DNA from: Lachnospiraceae bacterium JLR.KK002
Lineage (GTDB): Bacteria; Bacillota; Clostridia; Lachnospirales; Lachnospiraceae
Assembly (NCBI GenBank): GCA_036941025.1
Contig: JAYMNP010000001.1
Location: forward strand, 310,001-374,000
Length of the DNA: 64,000 nucleotides
Direction: 5' to 3'
The position numbers were made by a program, and so were the translations under genes. Below, piece after piece: positions 17,575 through 25,550 of the stretch (position 1 is the stretch's first letter; each line of letters starts with the position of its first letter). Below the pieces are notes generated by a model. That model was given only the letters and a program-made list of their open reading frames with translations, was not told the origin of the DNA and searched no databases.

Positions 17575-18972
17575 ATGAGGACATTTATGGATGAAAATTT
17601 TCTGCTGTCAACTTCCACAGCGGAACAGCTTTATCACGAGACAGCGGAAAAACTTCCCATCCTTGATTATCACTGCCATATCAGCCCCAGGGAAATTGCA
17701 GAGGATCGGAAATTTGAAAATATCGCCCGGCTCTGGCTGGGCGGCGACCACTATAAATGGCGGGTGATGCGGGCCGGGGGAATTACCGAGGATAAAATTA
17801 CCGGGGATGCTCCGGATTTGGAAAAATTCCGGGCTTTTGCCGGTGTTATGCCGAAACTTATGGGCAACCCCATTTATCACTGGAGCCATCTGGAACTTCG
17901 GCGGGTATTTGGAATTACGGATTTGCTGACCCCGGAATCTGCGGATGATATTTACGATTGCTGCAACGAAATCCTGAAGGGGTATTCTCCCCGTTCCCTG
18001 ATGAAAAAATTCAATGTGCGGGCCATCTGTACCACGGACGACCCCCTGGACAGCCTGATATATCACGATAAAATCAAGGCAGACTCCGCCATGGATATCA
18101 GAGTGCTTCCGGCGTTCCGGCCGGATGGGGCGGTCAGTATTGACAAACCGGGATTTGCAGAATATATCCGGAAACTGTCGGCAGTGACAGGACGTAAGCT
18201 CGCCACCGCAGAAGATGTGGTGGAAGCCCTGGGCGACCGCATGGATTACTTTGAGGCCCATGGATGTCTGTGTGCAGACCATGGACTGGATTACTGTATG
18301 TTTGAAAAGCCGGACAGAATGGAGGCGAACCGGGCTTTCTCCATGGCCATGGAAGGTATCTGCCCGGAGCGGAAGCTGGGAGACGCCTATAAGACGCTGG
18401 TTACCATTGGATGCGCTGTCAAATATGCCCGGAAGAACTGGGTTATGCAGATTCATTTCGGATGCCTGAGAAATACCAGAAAGGCTCAGTTTGACCGTCT
18501 CGGCCCGGATACGGGATATGACGCAGTCAACAGTCAGTCCGGCGTGGAACATGTGGCGCCCCTGTTAAATGCTTTCGAAGAATATGGGGATCTGCCCAAA
18601 ACCATTCTCTACTCCCTGAATCCTGCGGATAATACAGCCCTTGCCACCATTATGGCATGTTTTCAGGGCGGAGGCATACCGGGGAAAATCCAGCAGGGCA
18701 GCGCCTGGTGGTTTAACGATAACCGTCATGGAATGCGCAGCCAGCTTACGGAACTGGCGGCCAACGGGGTACTGGGCTGCTTTGTGGGAATGCTGACGGA
18801 TTCCCGCTCTTTTCTGAGCTATACCCGTCATGAATATTTCCGCCGGGTGCTCTGCGAACTGGTGGGAGAATGGGTGGAAAGCGGCCAGTATCCTGCAGAC
18901 GGGAAGGAGCTGGAGCGGCTTATCCGGAATCTGTGTTATCAGAATACATTGAATTATTTCGGGTTTTGGTAG
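17575..18972 (+). CDS. uxaC: Glucuronate (uronate) isomerase
   Basis: 465 residues, normal length. It converts D-glucuronate to D-fructuronate (and galacturonate to tagaturonate). Amidohydrolase-like features include DYHCHISPREIAED near residue 27, CTTDDPLD and WVMQIHFGCLRNT. The start has AAGGAG upstream, 15 bp after uxuA. It supplies the substrate for the SDR reductase encoded next. Confidence 0.95.
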   Translation: MRTFMDENFLLSTSTAEQLYHETAEKLPILDYHCHISPREIAEDRKFENIARLWLGGDHYKWRVMRAGGITEDKITGDAPDLEKFRAFAGVMPKLMGNPIYHWSHLELRRVFGITDLLTPESADDIYDCCNEILKGYSPRSLMKKFNVRAICTTDDPLDSLIYHDKIKADSAMDIRVLPAFRPDGAVSIDKPGFAEYIRKLSAVTGRKLATAEDVVEALGDRMDYFEAHGCLCADHGLDYCMFEKPDRMEANRAFSMAMEGICPERKLGDAYKTLVTIGCAVKYARKNWVMQIHFGCLRNTRKAQFDRLGPDTGYDAVNSQSGVEHVAPLLNAFEEYGDLPKTILYSLNPADNTALATIMACFQGGGIPGKIQQGSAWWFNDNRHGMRSQLTELAANGVLGCFVGMLTDSRSFLSYTRHEYFRRVLCELVGEWVESGQYPADGKELERLIRNLCYQNTLNYFGFW

Positions 18973-19011
18973 CAGAACATTTTTGCAGCAGAAAGAAAGG
19001 AAACAGAACTT

Positions 19012-19857
19012 ATGTTGGAATTACCATTAAATATTGATTTTACCGATAAAGTCGTGGTGGTGACCGGGGCCGGAGGCGTGCTCTGCGGCACCATGGCAAA
19101 AGCCTTTGCACAGGCGGGAGCAAAGGTGGCGGCTCTGGATTTAAACCAGGAAGCGGTGGAGAAGCTGGCGGAAGAATCCAAAGCGGAAGGGTTTATTTTA
19201 AGGGGATACAAAGCAAATGTACTGGAGGCGGACGAACTGGAAAAAGTCCATCAACAGATTCTTTCTGATTTGGGGCCCTGTGACATTCTGATTAATGGGG
19301 CAGGCGGAAATAATCCAAAGGCCACCACGGATAATGAGTATCATCATGAGAGAACAGAAGGGCAGAAAACATTTTTTGATCTGGAACCCGGCGGAGTAGA
19401 CTTTGTATTTAAGCTGAATTTTCAGGGGACTCTGCTGCCCGCCCAGGTATTTGCCAGGGATATGGCGGAGCGGGAATCCGGGTGTATCCTGAATATTTCC
19501 TCCATGAACGCCTATATCCCTCTGACGAAAATCCCGGCCTATTCCGGAGCAAAAGCAGCAGTGTCTAATTTTACCCAGTGGCTTGCCACCCATTTTGCCG
19601 GGACAGGAATCCGCTGTAATGCCATTGCGCCGGGATTTCTGGTGTCAAACCAGAACCGGACACTGCTGTTTCAGGAGGATGGTTCTCCCACGCCCCGTAC
19701 CAGCAAGATTCTGGCGGGCACGCCCATGAGACGGTTTGTGGAGGAGAAGGAACTGCTGGGCGCGGTGTTCTTCCTCTGCGACGACTGCGCCGCCAGCGCA
19801 ATTACCGGCGTGGTGCTGCCCATTGACGCGGGATATTCGGCATATTCCGGCGTGTAA
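19012..19857 (+). CDS. SDR-family fructuronate/mannonate oxidoreductase
   Basis: 281 residues with the SDR layout: glycine-rich TGAGGVLCG near residue 16, a NINGAGG-type segment (ILINGAGGNNPK), catalytic Ser in NISSMNAY and YSGAKAA holding the Tyr-x3-Lys pair. Position between uxaC and the KDPG genes implies it reduces D-fructuronate to D-mannonate, replacing the classical long-chain UxuB. The clostridial use of SDR enzymes for this step is known; assignment here rests on context. Confidence 0.85.
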   Translation: MLELPLNIDFTDKVVVVTGAGGVLCGTMAKAFAQAGAKVAALDLNQEAVEKLAEESKAEGFILRGYKANVLEADELEKVHQQILSDLGPCDILINGAGGNNPKATTDNEYHHERTEGQKTFFDLEPGGVDFVFKLNFQGTLLPAQVFARDMAERESGCILNISSMNAYIPLTKIPAYSGAKAAVSNFTQWLATHFAGTGIRCNAIAPGFLVSNQNRTLLFQEDGSPTPRTSKILAGTPMRRFVEEKELLGAVFFLCDDCAASAITGVVLPIDAGYSAYSGV

Positions 19858-19922
19858 ACGGGTTCCCCGGTACAGAATACTGAGAAATCAGAAGGCTGAG
19901 ATATGAGATTGGAGAAAAAAAT

Positions 19923-20567
19923 ATGAATGAATTTAACCGGAAAATATCAGAAATCGGCATTGTGCCGGTCATTAAGCTGAACCATCCCGAACGGGACGCC
20001 GCTCCTCTGGCAAGGGCGCTCTGCGGGGGAGGAGTACCTGTTGCGGAGGTAACATTTCGTGCGGCAGGGGCAGATAAGGCCATTCGCCTGATGAAGGAAG
20101 CCTGTCCGGAAATGACAGTGGGAGCCGGAACGGTCACCACAAAAGAGCAGATTGACGATGTGCTGGAAGCCGGCGGGGAATTTATTGTCAGCCCCGGATA
20201 TGACCAGGAGCTGGTGGATTATGCGGCCAGAAAGAAGCTGCCCATATTTCCGGGCTGCACCACCCCTACGGATTATCACGCGGCTTTAAAATCAGGCCTT
20301 GAACTGATTAAGTTTTTCCCGGCGGAACAGTCCGGAGGCCTTTCCAAAATCAGGGCCATGAGCGCGCCTTTTCCCATGTTCCGGGTAATGCCCACAGGCG
20401 GTATTTCCCTGAAAAATCTGGAGGAATATATGGAATCCCCCATTATTGCCGCATGCGGCGGCTCCTATATGGTGACGGAGGAGTTGATTGACAGCCAGAA
20501 CTGGGACGAAATTACGAAATTATGTAAAAAGTCCCGTGAAATTGTGGAGAAAGCCCGCAGACAGTAA
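19923..20567 (+). CDS. kdgA: KDPG/KHG aldolase
   Basis: 214 residues. It splits 2-keto-3-deoxy-6-phosphogluconate into pyruvate and glyceraldehyde 3-phosphate. The catalytic glutamate lies in VAEVTFRA, GAGTVTT is conserved, and the Schiff-base lysine is in ELIKFFPAE near residue 130. GCTTPTDY completes the class I barrel. It is next to the KDG kinase that makes its substrate. The glyceraldehyde 3-phosphate would enter the lower glycolysis encoded at 33-36 kb. Confidence 0.95.
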   Translation: MNEFNRKISEIGIVPVIKLNHPERDAAPLARALCGGGVPVAEVTFRAAGADKAIRLMKEACPEMTVGAGTVTTKEQIDDVLEAGGEFIVSPGYDQELVDYAARKKLPIFPGCTTPTDYHAALKSGLELIKFFPAEQSGGLSKIRAMSAPFPMFRVMPTGGISLKNLEEYMESPIIAACGGSYMVTEELIDSQNWDEITKLCKKSREIVEKARRQ

Positions 20568-20611
20568 AGACTGCGGTGAAAAATGAAAATGGAAAAGGAG
20601 AAACACCGGAA

Positions 20612-21634
20612 ATGGCAAAAGTGATTACATTTGGAGAAATTATGCTGCGTCTTGCCCCGGAGGGGTATTATCGTTTTTTCCAGAATGACCGTATGGAAGC
20701 TACCTTCGGCGGCGGCGAAGCCAATGTGGCCGTGTCTCTGGCCAATTACGGAGTGGATACGTCATTTGTGACGAAGCTGCCGGAACATGCCATAGGCCAG
20801 GCAGCCGTAAACAGCCTGCGCCGGTATGGGGTGGATACCTCCGGGATTGTCCGGGGCGGAGAACGGGTAGGCATTTATTTTTTGGAGAAAGGGGCTTCCC
20901 AGCGCGGTTCCGTGTGCATTTATGACAGGGCCCGTTCTGCCCTTCAGATGGCAGCGGTTTCGGATTTTGACTGGGAAACTATTTTCCAGGGAGCAGAGTG
21001 GTTCCACTTTACCGGGATTACTCCGGCCCTTGGAGAAAATCTTGTGGAAATCTGCCGGGAAGCCTGTCGGGCGGCAAAAGCCCAGGAAGTGAAAATTTCC
21101 TGCGATTTGAATTACCGGGGAAAGCTCTGGAGCAGAGAGGAAGCCCGGACAGCCATGACGGACCTCTGCCAGTATGTGGATGTGTGTATTTCCAATGAGG
21201 AAGACGCAAAGGATGTGTTTGGCATAGAGGCGGAGCACACGGATATTTACGGAGGAAAGATCAATAAGGAAGGCTATAAGAGCGTGGCAAAACAGTTAGC
21301 GGACAGGTTTGGATTTGAGAAGGTGGCTATTACCCTGCGCACCTCCATCTCCGCCAGCGACAATAACTGGGCGGCCATGCTTTATGATGGAGAACAATAC
21401 TGTTTCTCCAGAGAATACCATCTGCATATTACCGACCGGGTAGGAGGCGGAGACAGCTTCGGAGGCGGACTGATTTACGGGCTTTTGCATGGAAAAAGCA
21501 CCCGGGAAGCGGTAGAATTTGCAGTGGCGGCTTCCGCATTGAAGCATTCCATCGAGGGAGATTATAATCTGGTAACTGTTTCAGAGGTGGAGAAGCTGGC
21601 CGGGGGCGACGGTTCCGGAAGAGTGCAGCGGTAA
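20612..21634 (+). CDS. kdgK: 2-keto-3-deoxygluconate kinase
   Basis: 340 residues from ATG 20612, following AAGGAG at 20595-20600; an upstream GTG would place the site inside the gene. It is a PfkB-family sugar kinase: ITFGEIMLRLAPEG at the N-terminus, FGGGEANVA substrate loop, and the anion-hole/catalytic Asp in GGGDSFGGGL near residue 290. It phosphorylates KDG from uxuA for the aldolase upstream. Last gene of the hexuronate run; a terminator follows. Confidence 0.93.
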   Translation: MAKVITFGEIMLRLAPEGYYRFFQNDRMEATFGGGEANVAVSLANYGVDTSFVTKLPEHAIGQAAVNSLRRYGVDTSGIVRGGERVGIYFLEKGASQRGSVCIYDRARSALQMAAVSDFDWETIFQGAEWFHFTGITPALGENLVEICREACRAAKAQEVKISCDLNYRGKLWSREEARTAMTDLCQYVDVCISNEEDAKDVFGIEAEHTDIYGGKINKEGYKSVAKQLADRFGFEKVAITLRTSISASDNNWAAMLYDGEQYCFSREYHLHITDRVGGGDSFGGGLIYGLLHGKSTREAVEFAVAASALKHSIEGDYNLVTVSEVEKLAGGDGSGRVQR

Positions 21635-21690
21635 AAGACGCCGACCTGGCAGTGAAACATGGGAAAACAGAAAAGAAAACTGTGACGGAA

Positions 21691-21733
21691 GGAATCCTGT
21701 TTGCGAGAAAATCGTTTCCAGGATTCTTTTTCT
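21691..21733 (+). terminator. Intrinsic terminator after kdgK
   Basis: Stem GAATCCTG (21692-21699) / CAGGATTC (21719-21726) with a 19-nt loop and a TTTTTCTTG tail. It ends the hexuronate operon. Confidence 0.75.
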
Positions 21734-21823
21734 TGCTTTTGAGAAAAAGATATTATATGATACAGGCAGGAAATGAAACAGACAATCGAAAGCAGCGCCA
21801 TCAGAGGAAAAGGAGACATAGCA

Positions 21824-22165
21824 ATGTGTACGAAAAATGGACTGAATACAGTGGTACAAAGACTGGCACATATATATCGTTCCGTGTATGGCGGAGAGCT
21901 TGTTCAGGTGATTCTGTACGGTTCTTATGCAAGAGGAGATTATAGTGGAGAATCTGATGTGGATATTGTTGCCATCGTACATGGGGAGCGTACTGTACTG
22001 CAGGAACAGTTAAAAAAAGTATGGGATTTGTCATGTGAACTGGAATTGGAGTATGGTATGTTAATTTCTCCTACAGTGATTCCCTATGAAGAATTTGAAA
22101 AGTACAGGCAGGATCTGCCTTATTACCAGAATATTGCTCAGGAGGGAGTGGTGGTAGTTGCCTGA
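21824..22165 (+). CDS. MNT-domain nucleotidyltransferase (MntA-like antitoxin)
   Basis: 113 residues from ATG 21824, with AAAAGGAGA 8-9 bp upstream. It is a minimal nucleotidyltransferase: GSYARGDYSGESDVDIVA near residue 35 holds the GS motif and the two metal-binding aspartates, so it should be active. In HEPN-MNT pairs the MNT protein adenylylates the HEPN partner and neutralises it. The HEPN gene overlaps its 3' end by 8 bp, so the pair is translationally coupled. Both motifs intact; role inferred from known MntA-HepT systems. Confidence 0.87.
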   Translation: MCTKNGLNTVVQRLAHIYRSVYGGELVQVILYGSYARGDYSGESDVDIVAIVHGERTVLQEQLKKVWDLSCELELEYGMLISPTVIPYEEFEKYRQDLPYYQNIAQEGVVVVA

Positions 22166-22544
22166 AAACAGAAAAGAGCTGATGGAGTACCGTCTTGAAA
22201 GTGCCAGGGAGCGTCTGAAATCGGCAAAAGTGCTGCTGGAATGCGGAAGTTATAAGGATTCTGTGGGAAGGTCTTACTACGCAATGTTTACGGCTGTCAG
22301 AGCGCTTCTGGCAAAAGACGGAATTGATTATTCCAAACATGCCGGAGTCATTTCTTATTTTCAGAAAGAATATATCAAAACAGGACAGCTCGATAAAAAG
22401 TATTCCAAATATTTGAGTCAGGCATTTCAGATAAGAAATAACACAGATTATTCAGATTTTTTTATGGTTTCTCAGTCAGACGCAAAAGAGCAGTATGACA
22501 AAGCAGAGGAGTTTCTGGATGTAATTGGAAAATATCTGGCATAG
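22158..22544 (+). CDS. HEPN-domain protein (HepT-like toxin candidate)
   Basis: 128 residues from TTG 22158 (GGAGGGA 10 bp upstream); a later ATG would shorten it slightly. It is an all-helical HEPN domain: KSAKVLLECGSYKDSVGRSY with YYAMF, then RNNTDYSDF near residue 97. HEPN RNases carry R-x4-6-H; here the spaced residue is Tyr (R-N-N-T-D-Y), a variant seen in many MNT-linked HEPN proteins, and its RNase activity is uncertain. It is paired with the MNT gene and converges on a NUDIX gene. Confidence 0.85.
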   Translation: MPENRKELMEYRLESARERLKSAKVLLECGSYKDSVGRSYYAMFTAVRALLAKDGIDYSKHAGVISYFQKEYIKTGQLDKKYSKYLSQAFQIRNNTDYSDFFMVSQSDAKEQYDKAEEFLDVIGKYLA

Positions 22545-22562
22545 TAAAATGTACAGTTAAAT

Positions 22563-23006
22563 TTATGGGATTTGTAAGATTCTTTTTCGGACTTCTTCCA
22601 GCAGCAGAGGCTGTATCAGGGGATACGTCCATTCCTGTTCTTCTGGCAGTTTGTCCACCAGAATAATTTTTTCTATTTCACTGTGGAGTTCGGGCTCGAA
22701 ACTTTGAATATCAGCATAAAACAGCATTCCGAAAGAGATTTCTCCGGTCTCATTTACTCTGGTTTTACCGGTTACGGAATAAGCGCATACAGGCTGCAGG
22801 GTGAAAGAAACTGCGCCTGTTTCTTCATACAGTTCCCGCCGGGCGGTCTGAAAGATGGTTTCCTGTCCTTCCCTCCGTCCGCCGGGACATTCCCAGGTAG
22901 CGCGCTCTCTGTGCCTGCAGAATACCCATTTTCCATCTGCTCTGGCGGCAATAACCGCAAATTTCAATAACATGTCTTCTGCCTGTTCGTAAAATTCAAC
23001 TTTCAT
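22563..23006 (-). CDS. NUDIX hydrolase
   Basis: 147 residues. The Nudix box is complete: G (in CPGGRREG) followed by RELYEETGA, the metal-binding glutamates. The family splits nucleoside diphosphates linked to other groups; similarity to MutT/NTP pyrophosphatases is general, so the substrate is not known. The start is at 23006, with AGGT upstream on the minus strand. It is a single gene, converging with the HEPN gene. Confidence 0.9.
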   Translation of the reverse strand: MKVEFYEQAEDMLLKFAVIAARADGKWVFCRHRERATWECPGGRREGQETIFQTARRELYEETGAVSFTLQPVCAYSVTGKTRVNETGEISFGMLFYADIQSFEPELHSEIEKIILVDKLPEEQEWTYPLIQPLLLEEVRKRILQIP

Positions 23007-23094
23007 CTATACCTCCGGAAATGCTTCTCTGTACAGATATTATACCATAATCACTCCGTGATAAGATATGGTAATCTATGCGCACTTCGGCGCG

Positions 23095-23116
23095 TATAAT
23101 ATCTGACGATATTATA
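23095..23116. repeat. Short perfect hairpin upstream of the MarR gene
   Basis: TATAATATC (23095-23103), loop TGAC, GATATTATA (23108-23116). Preceded by ATGCGCACT, a string also found beside palindromic copies at 34373 and 36585, so it may be a decayed relative of that repeat family. Confidence 0.5.
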
Positions 23117-23197
23117 GCTTGTCCACAGAGGAAGGTCAAGGGAGTTTCCAATAAAAACAGAACTTATATTCGAATAAATAATTTTAGAAAATGTTTC

Positions 23198-23225
23198 TTG
23201 ACAATATAATTTATCTGCATATAAT
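23198..23225 (+). promoter_or_regulatory. Consensus sigma-A promoter for the MarR-ABC operon
   Basis: TTGACA (23198-23203), 16-bp spacer, TATAAT (23220-23225): consensus in both boxes. Transcription would start near 23232, ruling out the longer upstream reading frame and placing the MarR start at 23275. A promoter this strong suggests the operon is held off by its own MarR repressor. Confidence 0.85.
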
Positions 23226-23274
23226 AGTTCCATATAAAACAATTAAAATTTGTTTTCAGGAGGCGCGCCATGAA

Positions 23275-23805
23275 ATGAACAGAAAAAATACGCTGGGTTT
23301 TCTGATAAAAACGCTGGATAATCTGTTTTTTCGGAATATGATTGCATTTGAAACCAGTCAGAAAGGGATTGATGAAGTGACGGTTATGCATGGCTGGATT
23401 CTGGGCTTTCTGTATGAGAATGCCGGCAGGGAGATTTTTCAGAAAGATATAGAAACGGAATTTTCCATTGCCAGATCCACGGTCACCAGCATTGTCAAGC
23501 TGATGGAGAAAAAAGGATATATCTGCCGGGAATCCGTAAAGCAGGACGCCCGCTTAAAGAAACTGGTTCTGACCGAAAAGGGCAGAGAGATTCATGAGCA
23601 GCATATCGGGTATATTGATATGCTGGAAGAACAATGCAAACGGAATATTACACCGGAGGAAATGGAGCTGTTTCTGAGGGTTGCAGGAAAACTGAAGCGG
23701 AATCTGGAGGAAGATATTGGGCGCAGTTATTCACAGATTTGCGTTTCCAGGAAAAAACAGAAGAAGAGTGATTTCAGGACGGATAAGGAGGGACAGGAAT
23801 GGTAA
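23275..23805 (+). CDS. MarR family regulator of the multidrug ABC operon
   Basis: 176 residues from ATG 23275. The winged helix is clear: EIFQKDIETEFSIARSTVTS followed by MEKKGYICRESVKQDARLKK (wing). MarR proteins repress drug efflux genes and release DNA on ligand binding. AGGAGG (23258-23263) is 11 bp from this ATG but only 6 bp from an out-of-frame ATGAAATGA at 23270 that encodes a two-residue peptide; this may tune initiation. The stop overlaps the next gene's start by 7 bp, so the regulator is co-expressed with the exporter. Confidence 0.9.
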   Translation: MNRKNTLGFLIKTLDNLFFRNMIAFETSQKGIDEVTVMHGWILGFLYENAGREIFQKDIETEFSIARSTVTSIVKLMEKKGYICRESVKQDARLKKLVLTEKGREIHEQHIGYIDMLEEQCKRNITPEEMELFLRVAGKLKRNLEEDIGRSYSQICVSRKKQKKSDFRTDKEGQEW

Positions 23806-25550
23806 AAACAATTTTGGGACAGGTAAAGGAATTTAAGAAAGATTCCCTTATCACACCTGTCTGTATGATTCTGGAAGTGATTATGGAAATGCTCATACCG
23901 TTGTTAATGGCTGCCATAATTGACAACGGTGTGGAAAAAGGGGATATGAATTATATTTACAGGACGGGGGCTGCCATGATGGTGCTGGCGGCACTGGGCC
24001 TGCTGGCAGGCATGATGGGGGCAAAATATGGAGCCAGTGCGTCTACAGGTCTTGCAAAGAACCTGAGAACTGCCATGTTTGATAATATTCAGAGTTTTTC
24101 CTTTGCCAATATTGACAAATTTTCCACAGCGGGCCTGGTAACCCGTCTGACTACGGATGTTACCAATATCCAGAACGCATATCAGATGATACTGCGGATG
24201 TGCGTGCGTGCGCCCATCAGTATGATAACCGCCATGATTATGGCGTTTCTGATTAATGCCAGACTGGCAAGTATTTACCTGATTGCCGTAATTCTGCTGG
24301 GATGCTGCCTGTTTCTGATTATGAGAAAGGCTACCGGATATTTCAGAGAAATATTTCCAAAATATGATGATCTGAATGCCAGTGTACAGGAAAATGTATC
24401 GGCCATCCGGGTGGTGAAGGCTTATGTGCGGGAAGATTATGAAAATGAGAAATTTACCGGAGCCAGCGGTAATATTTACAATATGTTTACCAAAGCGGAG
24501 AATATTCTGACCTGGAATGCACCCCTTATGCAGGTGGCCGTCTACGGCTGTATTCTGGCCATAAGCTGGCTGGGAGCCAAAATGATTATCACTGACGCCC
24601 TGACCACCGGGCAGCTTATGAGCCTGCTGACCTACTGCATGAATATTCTCATGAACCTGATGATGCTTTCCATGATTTTTGTTATGGTGACCATGAGTAT
24701 GGCCAGCGCGGAACGTATCGCAGAAGTGATTAACGAAACCAGCAGCCTGTCCAACCCGGAACATTCCGTGACAGAAGTGCCGGATGGAAGGATTGTCTTT
24801 GAGCATGTGGACTTTGCCTATCATGCAAAAAGTGAGGAACCGGTATTGAAGGACATCAATCTGGAAATCCGGGCAGGAGAGACCATTGGCATTATCGGCG
24901 GCACCGGAAGCGCCAAGTCCAGCCTGGTGAACCTGATCAGCCGCCTGTATGATGTGACTGCCGGCAGCGTGTCCGTGGGCGGCATTAACGTAAAATCATA
25001 TGATATGGAAGCATTGCGGAATCAGGTGTCGGTGGTGCTCCAGAAAAATGTGCTGTTTTCCGGTACCATACTGGAAAATCTCCGGTGGGGAGATAAAAAT
25101 GCCACAAAAGAAGATTGTGTCCGGGTGTGCAAAATGGCATGTGCCCATGAATTTATTAAACAGTTTCCGGATGGATATGATACTTATATTGAACAGGGCG
25201 GAAGCAATGTGTCCGGCGGCCAGAAGCAAAGGCTCTGTATTGCCAGGGCGTTGCTGAAAAAGCCGAAAATTCTGATTCTGGATGATTCCACCAGTGCTGT
25301 GGATACAGCCACCGACAGTAAAATCCGGCAGGCCTTTGCCACGGAAATTCCGGATACCACAAAACTGATTATTGCCCAGCGCGTTTCCAGTGTGCAGAAT
25401 GCGGACCGGATTATTGTGATGGATAACGGAAAGGTGGCTGATTTTGGCAGCCATGAAGAATTACTGAAAACCAGTGAAATCTACCGGGATGTGTATGAGT
25501 CTCAGACGGGAGGCGGCGGAGATTTTGACCAGCAGGGAGGTGAAAAATAA
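23799..25550 (+). CDS. Heterodimeric multidrug ABC exporter, degenerate-site subunit
   Basis: 583 residues: six-helix transmembrane domain (1-310) fused to a nucleotide-binding domain. Walker A reads GGTGSAKSS, with Ala for the last Gly of the usual motif; signature VSGGQKQR; Walker B ILILDDSTSAVD has Asp where the catalytic Glu normally is. Such substitution marks the degenerate site of heterodimeric exporters (as in TM287/288 or BmrC/D). The partner with the canonical site follows with a 1-bp overlap. Substrates are probably lipophilic drugs, inferred from the MarR gene. Confidence 0.93.
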   Translation: MVKTILGQVKEFKKDSLITPVCMILEVIMEMLIPLLMAAIIDNGVEKGDMNYIYRTGAAMMVLAALGLLAGMMGAKYGASASTGLAKNLRTAMFDNIQSFSFANIDKFSTAGLVTRLTTDVTNIQNAYQMILRMCVRAPISMITAMIMAFLINARLASIYLIAVILLGCCLFLIMRKATGYFREIFPKYDDLNASVQENVSAIRVVKAYVREDYENEKFTGASGNIYNMFTKAENILTWNAPLMQVAVYGCILAISWLGAKMIITDALTTGQLMSLLTYCMNILMNLMMLSMIFVMVTMSMASAERIAEVINETSSLSNPEHSVTEVPDGRIVFEHVDFAYHAKSEEPVLKDINLEIRAGETIGIIGGTGSAKSSLVNLISRLYDVTAGSVSVGGINVKSYDMEALRNQVSVVLQKNVLFSGTILENLRWGDKNATKEDCVRVCKMACAHEFIKQFPDGYDTYIEQGGSNVSGGQKQRLCIARALLKKPKILILDDSTSAVDTATDSKIRQAFATEIPDTTKLIIAQRVSSVQNADRIIVMDNGKVADFGSHEELLKTSEIYRDVYESQTGGGGDFDQQGGEK

